Shown here piece by piece: positions 8,279 through 15,238 of a stretch of 30,754 bases of DNA. The stretch spans positions 1 to 30,754 of the forward strand of contig CAZWKX010000024.1 of assembly GCA_964633975.1 (NCBI GenBank), read 5' to 3'. Both the position numbers and the translations under genes were made by a program. This DNA comes from CAZWKX01 sp964633975. Its GTDB lineage: Bacteria > Actinomycetota > Acidimicrobiia > Spongiisociales > UBA11373. Under the pieces are notes generated by a model that ran no database searches, was not told the origin of the DNA, and worked only from the letters and a program-made list of their open reading frames with translations. How positions within the stretch are numbered: the stretch's first letter is position 1; every line of letters begins with the position of its first letter.

Positions 8279-9529
8279 TCAGCGGCGCCTCCGCCGCGTG
8301 CTGAACCGCTTCGAGATCTCGACGTTGCTGGTCTGCTTGAAGGCCACCCGGTCCGGCTCGAAGGCACCAAGGTCGGCCAGCCGTTCGTCGTTCGAGTACA
8401 TCTTCACGATCTCGTAGTTCAGCCCGGAGGCCCGCTGGAGACGCTGGACGTCCTCCACCTGGTCCCACTCGACCAATGACACGACGAGCCCGGTCTCTCC
8501 CGCACGCGCCGTGCGCCCCGACCGGTGGATGAAGCTCTTGTAGTCCTGGGGAGGGTCGTAGTGGAGCACGACGTCGACATCATCGATGTGCAGGCCCCTG
8601 GCGGCGACGTTGGTGGCCACCAGGGCGGGCAACCTGCCCTGGGCGAAGGCGGCGAGGGCAGACTCCCGATCCTCCTGCCTCTTGTCGCCGTGGATGGCCC
8701 TGGTGTGAACGCCTTCCTCACGAAGCTGCGCTGCGACCCTGTCGGCACTGCGTTTTGTCCCAACGAAGACCAAGGTCCGGCCGACGCTGCCGATTATCGC
8801 CGCGGCCACCTTTGCCTTGTCCATGTGATGGACGGCCAGGAAACGGTGAGTCTGCTCCTCGGCGATGTCGCTCGGAGTCCCGACCTCGTGCCGGATCGGA
8901 TCATGGAGGTATGCGTTCACCAGGGAACGCACGGCCCCGTCGAGGGTCGCCGAGAAGAGCATCACCTGAGGCGTGCCGTCGATCCGGTCCATGATTGCCC
9001 GCACCTGAGGGAGGAAGCCCATGTCGGCCATCTGGTCGGCTTCGTCCACCACCACAGACTCCACTTCGGCGAGGCTCACCGTCTTGCGCTCGATGAGATC
9101 GATCAGCCGCCCCGGAGTGGCGATGACGATGTCGGCTCCCTCCTTGATCCGGTTGACCTGGGCTCGCATCGAAACTCCGCCATAGACGGCCGCCAGGGTC
9201 CTATCCATCACCTCGGCGAGTGGCCTCAGCTCATCGAACACCTGGCTGCAGAGCTCTCGCGTCGGCACGAGTACCAGCGCCCGGGGGTGTTGGGGACGCG
9301 ACGGCCCGACGCGCTCGATCATCGGGATCCCGAAAGCAAGCGTCTTGCCCGATCCGGTCTGAGCCTTGCCGCACACGTCCCGTCCTTTGAGGGCGTCGGG
9401 AATCGTCATCACCTGCACGGGAAACGGTTCGGTGATGGCGCGGGCACGGAGTACATCGACGATGGCGTCTGAGACGCCGAGGTTCGAGAAGGCCGAGATG
9501 ACCTCGACGCTTGCGGACCTATAAGACAT
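8279..9529 (-). CDS. DEAD-box ATP-dependent RNA helicase
   Basis: A 416-residue DEAD-box helicase core with almost no C-terminal extension, closest in size to RhlE-type proteins. Motifs in order are: the Q motif (FSNLGV and FPVQ), motif I AQTGSGKT at 56-63, motif Ia PTREL, motif Ib TPGRL, motif II VDEAD, motif III SAT, motif V ARGLHIDDVD and motif VI HRSGRTARAG. It ends in a short Arg run that may help RNA binding. The ATG at 9529 is preceded by GAGAGGAAC, a good ribosome site; the open frame further upstream is not conserved. It lies 105 nt after the hemolysin III-like gene on the same strand. Its neighbours suggest it remodels RNA during cold or translation stress, as CsdA, CshA and RhlE do in other bacteria. 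Confidence 0.97.
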   Translation of the reverse strand: MSYRSASVEVISAFSNLGVSDAIVDVLRARAITEPFPVQVMTIPDALKGRDVCGKAQTGSGKTLAFGIPMIERVGPSRPQHPRALVLVPTRELCSQVFDELRPLAEVMDRTLAAVYGGVSMRAQVNRIKEGADIVIATPGRLIDLIERKTVSLAEVESVVVDEADQMADMGFLPQVRAIMDRIDGTPQVMLFSATLDGAVRSLVNAYLHDPIRHEVGTPSDIAEEQTHRFLAVHHMDKAKVAAAIIGSVGRTLVFVGTKRSADRVAAQLREEGVHTRAIHGDKRQEDRESALAAFAQGRLPALVATNVAARGLHIDDVDVVLHYDPPQDYKSFIHRSGRTARAGETGLVVSLVEWDQVEDVQRLQRASGLNYEIVKMYSNDERLADLGAFEPDRVAFKQTSNVEISKRFSTRRRRR

Positions 9530-9634
9530 TTGTTCCTCTCCAATGGTTCGACCGGCGGTGCGATCGGCTTTTGATGATGCGGTGGCGGGCAATCGACGCG
9601 ATGCGAGAGCCGGTTTCACCGGGACGGTCGTAGC

Positions 9635-10330
9635 TCAGGCCAGTCCGTATCCGGCCACGTAACGGGCCACGGCGGCGAAGTGCACGCTGCTGGCCGCCAC
9701 CACCAGCAGATGGAACACTTCGTGGGACGAAAAGAATCGGGGCGCCAGACGGGGCCGTCCGGTCACCATCACAACCATGCCCGCCGTATACAGAACGCCG
9801 CCCAGCACGATCAGCAGGATCGCCGGCCACGGAAGCCGGCCCGCCAGCGGCCAGATCAGCAGCAGCGCCAGCCAGCCCTGGATCGTCTGCAGGGCGATCG
9901 ACGCCGCCCGCACCGGCCTCTTCAGAGCAAGATTGTGCACGGCGCCGATCGCCACGATCAGCCACTGCACGGCAAGAGTGGCAACCCGCAGCCATCCGTC
10001 GAGCACGATGAAGGCGATAGGGGTATAGGTTCCGGCCACCAGCACGTGGATCATGGTGTGGTCGAGGCGTTGCCAGCGCCGCTTCCATATCGCCCGCCAC
10101 GGGACCGAGTGGTACAGCGCGCTCACGGTGTAGAGGCTGACCAGACTGAGACCGAAGACGAGCAGGGACAGGCGCCGTGCTATGCCCCCGGAGGCCAGCA
10201 CGGTGACGAGAGTCGCCCCCACCAGCGAGACAACTGCCGCGGTGCCGTGCAGAAAGCCACGCACCGGATGGGTCATCTTCCCGAGACGGACACGCTCGTG
10301 CCCGTCGAGCTTCCAAGGAGGCTCGTTCAC
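9635..10330 (-). CDS. Hemolysin III / PAQR family membrane protein
   Basis: A 231-residue polytopic membrane protein of the HlyIII/YqfA (PAQR) family. The family landmarks are SALYHSVPW in an early helix, LDHTMIHVLVAGTYTP, and FHLLVVAASSVHF near the end. The conserved Ser, His, Asp, His and His residues of these motifs form the metal-like site known from adiponectin receptors. The biochemical role in bacteria is uncertain, with membrane-lipid homeostasis proposed. The GTG start at 10330 is preceded by GAGGGG at suitable spacing and lies 10 nt after the IF-1-like stop, so the genes are probably translated from one mRNA. An ATG at 10276 would give a 213-residue protein closer to the family average. 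A membrane-fluidity role would fit a cold-response operon, but that is inference. Confidence 0.9.
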   Translation of the reverse strand: MNEPPWKLDGHERVRLGKMTHPVRGFLHGTAAVVSLVGATLVTVLASGGIARRLSLLVFGLSLVSLYTVSALYHSVPWRAIWKRRWQRLDHTMIHVLVAGTYTPIAFIVLDGWLRVATLAVQWLIVAIGAVHNLALKRPVRAASIALQTIQGWLALLLIWPLAGRLPWPAILLIVLGGVLYTAGMVVMVTGRPRLAPRFFSSHEVFHLLVVAASSVHFAAVARYVAGYGLA

Positions 10331-10340
10331 CGTGCCCCTC

Positions 10341-10562
10341 TCAACGGTGCCTCCAGACAATCCGGCCCCGTGTGGGGTCGTAGAGAGACACCTCGATGTC
10401 GACCACGTCGCCGGGGAGGATACGGATCTTCCGTCCCCGGCGCATGCGACCGGAGGCGCGGGCGACCACCTCGGTACCTTGTTCGGTTTCGACAAGGAAC
10501 TTCGCGTCTCGCAAGACGCTGGTCACCGTGCCACGCGTCTGATAGGTCTGTTCGTCGGTCAC
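10341..10562 (-). CDS. Translation initiation factor IF-1-like protein
   Basis: A 73-residue S1/OB-fold protein that matches bacterial IF-1 along its whole length. GTVTSVLRDAKFLVE corresponds to the first strands, ASGRMRRGRKIRILPGD to the central basic region, and SLYDPTRGRIVWR to the C-terminal signature. IF-1 binds the ribosomal A site during initiation. In most bacteria infA lies beside ribosomal protein genes (rpmJ, rpsM); here it sits between an RRM gene and a hemolysin III gene, so it is more likely a second, specialised copy than the housekeeping one, which cannot be checked in this window. The start is GTG at 10562, 9 nt after the RRM stop, without a strong ribosome site, suggesting coupled translation. 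Confidence 0.9.
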   Translation of the reverse strand: MTDEQTYQTRGTVTSVLRDAKFLVETEQGTEVVARASGRMRRGRKIRILPGDVVDIEVSLYDPTRGRIVWRHR

Positions 10563-10571
10563 AAGGGCCGT

Positions 10572-10847
10572 CTACCAGCGCGGCCGGCTGGAGGGCCGGC
10601 GCTCGCTGCGGGGCCTTGCCTCGTTGATGTTGAGTCGCCGTCCGTCCAAGTCCGTGCCGTTGAGTTCGCCAATGGCTTTCTGAGCCTCGTCCTTGTTGTC
10701 CATCTGGACGAAGCCGAAGCCGCGAGAGCGGCCGGTGTCGCGGTCCGAGAGGACTTCGGCGGAGCTGACGGTCCCGTAGGGAGCAAACAGCTTGCGCAGG
10801 TCCTCGGACGAGAACGTGTAGGGAAGATTCCCCACGTAGATGTTCAT
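10572..10847 (-). CDS. RRM-domain RNA-binding protein (cold-shock type)
   Basis: A 91-residue protein made of one RNA recognition motif plus a short basic tail. RNP2 is IYVGNL at residues 3-8 and RNP1 is RGFGFVQM at about 42-49; both carry the aromatic residues that stack on RNA. The tail is rich in Arg and Ser. Such single-RRM proteins (the Rbp type of cyanobacteria and other bacteria) are often cold-induced RNA chaperones. The ATG at 10847 has GGAAGG 7 nt upstream. It is the first gene of the minus-strand series with IF-1, hemolysin III and DEAD-box genes. A second RRM gene lies about 1 kb away on the opposite strand and is clearly related to it. Confidence 0.95.
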   Translation of the reverse strand: MNIYVGNLPYTFSSEDLRKLFAPYGTVSSAEVLSDRDTGRSRGFGFVQMDNKDEAQKAIGELNGTDLDGRRLNINEARPRSERRPSSRPRW

Positions 10848-11055
10848 GAATTGCCTTCCGGTTGATGTCTCGACACTGGGCCACGTCGGAGAGTCCAGGT
10901 CACAGTCGAGCCGAAAGGGCCAAGTCTCACACGCAGGGGTGTCGATGGAACCTTAGCGTCAATGCGGAGCTTGCCAAGTCAAATCTCGCCGCGCCGGTGC
11001 CGATTCCGCGGGACGATCTGCCATCCAGGCCTCCGGCCGGAGGCGTCTTCACGTA

Positions 11056-11101
11056 GAAGAGCCTTCGGTGGAGGGGCCAGACCCGGGGTACCGGATAGCG
11101 G
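11056..11101 (+). repeat. Dispersed intergenic repeat, copy a
   Basis: The core GAGCCTTCGGTGGA followed by CCAGACCC matches copies b-e elsewhere in the window (12426, 27501, 27981, 30293), always in this orientation. It lies between RRM gene 1 and the coiled-coil gene. A perfect 16-bp palindrome, GCCTCCGG/CCGGAGGC, lies just before it at 11029-11044. Its nature is unknown. Confidence 0.45.
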
Positions 11102-11113
11102 GGCCGGGAGTTG

Positions 11114-11404
11114 CTAGTCAGACGGCTCGGCAGCGTCACGTTCCCGGCGCCGCCGTACCTCCGCCTCCTCACCTTGACGACGACGCTGATGCTCGGCCGC
11201 CTCGTGCTCACGGTGGCGCTTCTGGTCGACCTCACCTGCGAGGAGGCGGCGCTGTTCTTCCGCCTCGTGCTCACGATGGCGGCGCTCCTCGGCCTCCTCG
11301 TGCTCACGATGGCGGCGCTCCTCGGCCTCGTCGTGCTCACGAAGCTGTCGCTGCTCGGGGGTTTCGTCGGCAGGGGGTGTGTCCCCGCCCGCTCCGTCCG
11401 TCAT
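11114..11404 (-). CDS. Small charged repeat protein, probable coiled coil
   Basis: A 96-residue reading frame almost wholly made of Glu, Arg, His, Ala and Gln. It carries an 11-residue repeat of the form RRHREHEEAEE in about three to four copies and should form one long charged helix or coiled coil. No family or function was recognised. It lies between the two divergent RRM genes on the same strand as RRM gene 1. No clear ribosome site precedes the ATG at 11404, so the start, or even the gene, is uncertain. The overlapping frame on the other strand is Leu-rich and looks like the antisense of this repeat. Highly charged helical proteins beside RNA-binding genes could be RNA- or ribosome-associated, but that is only a guess. 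Confidence 0.5.
   Translation of the reverse strand: MTDGAGGDTPPADETPEQRQLREHDEAEERRHREHEEAEERRHREHEAEEQRRLLAGEVDQKRHREHEAAEHQRRRQGEEAEVRRRRERDAAEPSD
11201..11345 (-). repeat. 33-bp tandem repeat inside the coiled-coil gene
   Basis: On the plus strand the unit beginning CTCGTGCTCACGATGGCGGC recurs at 11264 and 11297 nearly without change. It recurs in part at 11330, and a diverged copy starts at 11201. The 33-bp period equals 11 codons, which keeps the heptad-like charged repeat of the encoded protein in frame. Confidence 0.8.
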
Positions 11405-11824
11405 ATGTGGAAGAGGCTACCCGCTCGGCGGCCCGTCCTCCCCACAAGACCACGGTGAAGGCGGAGGCAGAAAGCATCGACAACAGCAACCTGGGGAGCG
11501 GCTCCTCTGGAATGAGAGCCAAACCGACCTTGCGGAGAGACCCACGCGCCGATGACGGCCGGGCACGGACCGCCTCCGCCTCCCCGGCTCAGAGCCGGGC
11601 GTCCTATCGGATCGAGGGTATTGCCGGCCGGCAAGAGCACACTGCAGTGCCTCTCCTCCTCCAGCAGACTACGATTACTACTGCGCACGATCACGTGCGG
11701 CGCCGGTCTTCGCTCTTTCCTATTCGTCGAGTGAAGTCGCCGCAGGACCCACCCCGGTGGCGTTCCAATCTGCGGGGCGTTCCCCTCTGACGGATTCCAG
11801 ACTGCTTCGGAAGGAGCTAGACAA
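11405..11824. other. Intergenic region upstream of RRM gene 2
   Basis: No convincing gene was found in these 420 bases. Possible content is a promoter and a long 5' untranslated region for the plus-strand RRM gene, which cold-shock genes often have. Only the ribosome site GGAAGGAG at the end (about 9 nt before the ATG at 11825) is clear. Confidence 0.5.
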
Positions 11825-12079
11825 ATGGCTACCAACATCTACGTGGGGAATCTCGCGTACTCCACCGACTCGGACGCCCTTCGCGACCTGTTCGCCGAGT
11901 ACGGCGAAGTCACCAGCGCCCAAGTCGTAACGGACCGCGACACCGGCCGCCCCCGCGGCTTCGGTTTCGTGGAAATGGCCAACGACGACGAGGCCCAGAA
12001 AGCGATCTCGAAGATCGACGGTAGAGAGGTCGAGGGCCGCAACCTGAAGGTCAACGTGGCCAAAGAGCGTTCTCGCTAG
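11825..12079 (+). CDS. RRM-domain RNA-binding protein, second copy
   Basis: An 84-residue single-RRM protein. RNP2 is IYVGNL at residues 5-10 and RNP1 is RGFGFVEM at about 44-51. It shares about half its residues with the RRM protein encoded at 10572-10847, including DRDTGR just before RNP1 and DEAQKAI after it. It has only a very short basic tail, ending KERSR. The ribosome site AAGGAG precedes the ATG by about 9 nt. The stop is followed 17 nt later by a strong hairpin, so it is probably a single-gene transcript. It likely acts as an RNA chaperone, perhaps under the same stress as the RRM/IF-1/DEAD-box genes on the other strand. Confidence 0.95.
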   Translation: MATNIYVGNLAYSTDSDALRDLFAEYGEVTSAQVVTDRDTGRPRGFGFVEMANDDEAQKAISKIDGREVEGRNLKVNVAKERSR

Positions 12080-12096
12080 ACACGACCGAGTTCGAT

Positions 12097-12125
12097 CGAG
12101 GCCGGGGGTATCACCCCCGGCCTCG
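12097..12125 (+). terminator. Strong hairpin after RRM gene 2
   Basis: A perfect 13-bp stem, arms CGAGGCCGGGGGT and ACCCCCGGCCTCG, with a 3-nt loop ATC. There is no run of T after it, as is common for terminators in high-GC actinobacteria. Its position 17 nt after the RRM stop fits transcription termination or mRNA 3'-end protection. Confidence 0.75.
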
Positions 12126-12823
12126 TCCGTGTGTGGCGTAGCTCACCGAGTGGTCAATCGCCAAGAGCTCCAGCGGACGCACCGGCGGAGCGAGCCACCG
12201 CACGCGACGGATCCCCATCACCTCGCGCCGGCTCACTGCTTCATGTAGGTCACGATGCCACTGCCACCGAGATCGGCAGTGAGACCAGGGTTCTCCAGCC
12301 GGCTAGACGGCAGACGTAGGCGATTCTCTCGGCGTCGAGGGGCTTGAGCGCCAGCCGAAGGTGACCGGTAAGGCGGGGCGCGGCCGCCTGACGCGATGGA
12401 CCGGCCGACTGGATCCCGGAGCCAAGCAGAGCTTTCCATGGATAGTCAGACCCGGGTTGGCGGGTCACGGAGTGGAATTCCTCCGAGTAGGGGAGCCTCC
12501 GATGGATGAGCCCGGCCCGGGCTGCAGGATCAGGCCGTCGGCGTTGAGTTCCCTCGGCTTGCAGCCGGCCCTCCGGGATCACGCGTTGCCTGGGCGGGGG
12601 CCGGGGCAGAGCCCTGAGGAAGAGAGGGCAGCGACATGAGCTCTCCGATCCGGGGTGGGTGTGCCCGCCGCGGGAAAGGAGATGAAGGGTGCCAAAACGC
12701 GACAGGCTACGCGGGATTCCGCACGTTGGCTGCTACCGGGCCGGAGCCGGTGAGGCTGCGGCGTCCCAGGTGTCGCCCGCGCCGGCCGGCCCATGGAGCG
12801 CTCGAAGCCCGGGCGCGGCCGGA
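12126..12823. other. Gene-poor stretch between RRM gene 2 and Cys-rich lipoprotein A
   Basis: About 700 bases in which the available reading frames look like random GC-rich sequence without conserved motifs. The only structure noted is a copy of the dispersed intergenic repeat near 12426-12520 and, at the right end from about 12786, the edge of the duplication shared with 21731. It may be decayed DNA. Confidence 0.5.
12426..12520 (+). repeat. Dispersed intergenic repeat, copy e
   Basis: The core AGAGCTTTCCATGGATAG followed by TCAGACCCGGGTTGGCGGG matches copies a-d. It matches copy c best, and the resemblance runs on for about 100 bp through GTGG, ATTCCTC and GGGAGCCTCCGATGGA. The orientation is the same as all other copies. 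Confidence 0.5.
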
Positions 12824-14428
12824 TCAATCGTCGGGGAGGAAAAAGAGCCACTCGCCTGTGCTGGCGATACCGGCCCGGTAGTTGGTTGCGCCCCCGGCAC
12901 CGTCGGACCAGAGGTAGAACGCATTCTCCTCGCCCCCGACACCGGCCGACACCGCCGGCAGGTTGAGCGTCACCACCATCGACCGCAGCGGATCGCCCGT
13001 GCCGTTCTCCTCCAGGGACTGCCAGTAGCCGGTGGGATCCCCGCTCTCGTCCAAGCTATAAGCAAAAGAAGTGCCGGCACTGGCCAAGTCGGCCAGCGTG
13101 TCGTAGTCGCAGGCCACGGCGGCCTCAATTATCTGGCTGCGGGTGGCATCCACCGCCGCGGGCAGATCCTGCACAGTGGGCACCGCCGACAAGGCCGAGG
13201 CCGAGCAGGTGCCACACGACTGCCCGTCTGCGGCACAACCCCACAGACACTCCTCCTCTGCCCGGGTCACCTGCTCGTTGACGCAGATCTCCCCACTTGG
13301 TTCCGCAGGCCGGCAATGCCACTCGTCGTAATCCTGCGCCACCACCCACACCCCATCATCCGGGCGCAGCTCACAGCGCGGTCCACCCACCGGCGTACTC
13401 TGCTCACAGGCAGCCGGGTCACACGTCGGCGGCGGTGGAGCACAGGCATCGCCGTAGCCTCCGCCCTCGATCAGCGCACACCCATACGGGCAGCCCTCCG
13501 CCAGCCTGAACTCCGTCCGGGTGGTACACCGCTGGTAGGCGTCCGGGTTGGTGCAGTAGTACTCGTCGACGGATTCCACCACCACGTAGTCGTAGTCGGG
13601 ACTGCGACCGGCGCCGTCGAAGATGCACATGCGGCCGGTGACCTCATCATCCCCGCAGAGCGAGCTGGTACACCACTTGCAGGAGTCATCGGCGCAGTCG
13701 TACACCGCGGCAAGCGCCGAAGGGGACAAAACGGCGACCAACACGACCAGACAGGCGTTGCAGTTGACCGGGGAAGTAAGGGCGTAGGCAATGTCGTCAC
13801 CAGCCCGCGCGCACGCCTCACACCCCCCATACACAATCAGATAGGCACCGATCGAGTCGTCCAACAGCCATGAGATGGCGGCACTCACACAATGCCAGTA
13901 ATGACAGCTGCTGTGAGCATCCGACGACGACGCCTCCTTCGACGCAAGATCGATCAGCGTGCGGCCTTCCTCATTACTCAAGGTCAGGCTCGCCGCGGCC
14001 GGGTCATACTCAACCAGGAATGCCCCCGACAATGATCCCAAACCCGTCACAACACCCGCCGCCGTCTCAGATTCAGTCGACAGAATGCCCATGACCCAGC
14101 CAGAACCATCCGAGTACTCGGCCTCAACCCCACCAAACACACCTCCATACCCCTCATCTTCAGCCAACCCCAGCAGCTCGGCAGCCGCAGCATCAGCCGA
14201 TAGCAGGTCGGCGGCGGTCCCCCCATCAAGAGACTCAAGCGTCTCCAAAAACGCATAAGGCGAACAAGTCGCACAATCGAGGTCCCGGAGACCAAGCTGC
14301 TCCAAAGGAACAACCGAAGTCACCGACGGCAGCAGATCCTCACCACCCTGCACACCCGAATGACCACCACAAGCGACCACTACAACCGCCAGCACCACCA
14401 GCCACACACACCACGCCGACCGACGCAC
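12824..14428 (-). CDS. Cys-rich lipoprotein A, unknown function (paralog of 21770-23371)
   Basis: A 534-residue predicted lipoprotein of unrecognised family. The signal peptide ends in VVVA with Cys20, then GG. The mature protein has about 29 Cys, mostly as close pairs: CATC, CHYWHC, CEAC, CNAC, CADDSCKWC, CPYGC, CDPAAC and EEC..GC...GQSC. A hydrophobic stretch lies around the CNAC segment. The last 120 residues have almost no Cys and form a separate domain (AVACDYDTLADLAS, GYWQSLEE) of a type found at the end of other actinobacterial lipoproteins. The start is set at the GTG at 14428, 7 nt after GGAGGT, because the paralog has its GTG at the matching place; the GTG at 14431 is also possible. 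Surface anchoring and disulfide bonding are inferred. Confidence 0.88.
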   Translation of the reverse strand: MRRSAWCVWLVVLAVVVVACGGHSGVQGGEDLLPSVTSVVPLEQLGLRDLDCATCSPYAFLETLESLDGGTAADLLSADAAAAELLGLAEDEGYGGVFGGVEAEYSDGSGWVMGILSTESETAAGVVTGLGSLSGAFLVEYDPAAASLTLSNEEGRTLIDLASKEASSSDAHSSCHYWHCVSAAISWLLDDSIGAYLIVYGGCEACARAGDDIAYALTSPVNCNACLVVLVAVLSPSALAAVYDCADDSCKWCTSSLCGDDEVTGRMCIFDGAGRSPDYDYVVVESVDEYYCTNPDAYQRCTTRTEFRLAEGCPYGCALIEGGGYGDACAPPPPTCDPAACEQSTPVGGPRCELRPDDGVWVVAQDYDEWHCRPAEPSGEICVNEQVTRAEEECLWGCAADGQSCGTCSASALSAVPTVQDLPAAVDATRSQIIEAAVACDYDTLADLASAGTSFAYSLDESGDPTGYWQSLEENGTGDPLRSMVVTLNLPAVSAGVGGEENAFYLWSDGAGGATNYRAGIASTGEWLFFLPDD

Positions 14429-14464
14429 CACAAGTACCTCCTACCACCAGGGCAAAACGAACTC

Positions 14465-14490
14465 AAGCTAGCACCGCGCTGCCTCACCAA
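14465..14490 (-). promoter_or_regulatory. Candidate promoter of lipoprotein A
   Basis: Read on the minus strand, TTGGTG is followed 14 nt later by TAGCTT inside GCGGTGCTAGCTTGA, about 37 nt before the GTG. The same arrangement, TTGG, 14-nt spacing and TAGCTT, is kept upstream of the paralog at 23409-23434 although the surrounding bases have drifted. The short spacer weakens the case for a standard sigma-70-type promoter. Confidence 0.35.
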
Positions 14491-14902
14491 CGACGGCCAA
14501 CCCGCGCCGGTTTCGCCTGAAGACGCGTCGGAGCGAAGCAGGATTCGGGCTGTGGCCGGCGGTCAGGCGCCGCTGCTTGTCGTGCCGTCCGACGATGCCG
14601 ACGTACCCAAGCCTCCCTTATGCGGAACCTCACCTGAGCACCCGTGTCTGGGTGGCCGGGTGTTCAACCCAGAGTGCCGGACCAAGCTCTCGAACGGTGA
14701 GCAAGACTTTCCCGGGCCCGCACAGGCCCTCAGCTCTGTCTCCCCCTCTAAATAGTAGCCTGCGATCTGTAACAGTCCATGAGATGAATAACCGGTAGCA
14801 GGATGCCGATTACAGGAGGTGCTTGATATCTAGCCGGATAAGTGAGAAGATGCTCTAAGCAGAATCCCAGAATCGCACCTAATTGATCGAAAGCTATTAC
14901 TT
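14491..14902. other. Intergenic region with AT-rich leader before hipB
   Basis: No gene was found. The first part is ordinary GC-rich sequence. From about 14755 to 14902 the DNA becomes clearly richer in A and T than its surroundings, as expected for a promoter/operator region. It contains TATCTAGCCGGATA at 14827-14840, whose ends TATC and GATA are inverted. Those half-sites resemble the HipB box TATCC-N8-GGATA of E. coli, but the spacing is shorter. Confidence 0.4.
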
Positions 14903-15238
14903 ATGCAGAGAGAGCAGTGGACTGATGCCGCCGTCCTCGCCGAGATAGGCCGGCGCCTCCGCCGAGAGCGGCTCAACCGGAACATCACCCGCGCCGAGCT
15001 TGCCGAGCTGTCCGGCGTCTCCACCTCCACCATCCAGCACGCGGAGAGCGGCGTCAACTTCTCCATGGAGACTCTCATCCGCCTCCTGCGCGCCCTGGGT
15101 CTCCTCGACCGCATCGACGCTCTACTCCCAGAGCCCGGCCCCAGCCCCATCGAGCTGGCCAAGCTACACGGCCAAGAACGCCAACGCGCCTCCGGCAGTC
15201 GTCTCCGCTCCAAGGACGAAGACACCTGGAAATGGTGA
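14903..15238 (+). CDS. hipB: HipB-like antitoxin, XRE-family helix-turn-helix
   Basis: A 111-residue protein with an XRE-type helix-turn-helix at about residues 10-70: IGRRLRRERL, then ITRAELAELSGVSTSTIQHAESG, then a third helix (LIRLLRALGLL). The C-terminal 35 residues are charged and flexible. It precedes and overlaps a HipA-type gene, which identifies it as the antitoxin and autorepressor that binds and restrains the kinase. The stop overlaps the hipA start by 7 nt, so the two are translationally coupled. No strong ribosome site precedes the ATG, so expression may be low or leaderless. Confidence 0.9.
   Translation: MQREQWTDAAVLAEIGRRLRRERLNRNITRAELAELSGVSTSTIQHAESGVNFSMETLIRLLRALGLLDRIDALLPEPGPSPIELAKLHGQERQRASGSRLRSKDEDTWKW

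Larger units (their letters stand above)
12786..14501 (-). repeat. Long direct duplication, copy 1
   Basis: This segment, covering lipoprotein A, about 35 bp beyond its stop and about 70 bp before its start, matches 21731-23451 in the same orientation. The match is best in the 3' half of the gene, where stretches of 100 bp or more differ at only a few positions, and looser in the middle and upstream. The edges are judged by eye. Confidence 0.85.

Noticed and set aside
10950..10982. A promoter for RRM gene 1 (TTGACT and TAAGGT on the minus strand).
   Set aside because: The 21-nt spacing is too long for a normal promoter and no second feature supports it.
11201..11345. A CRISPR array, because of the regular repeats.
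   Set aside because: The 33-bp units are contiguous without unique spacers and keep a protein frame; no cas genes are present.
11068..11790. Long plus-strand reading frame rich in Arg, Pro and His.
   Set aside because: It overlaps the tandem repeat, has no conserved motif, no hydrophobic core pattern and no ribosome site; it looks like chance openness in GC-rich DNA.
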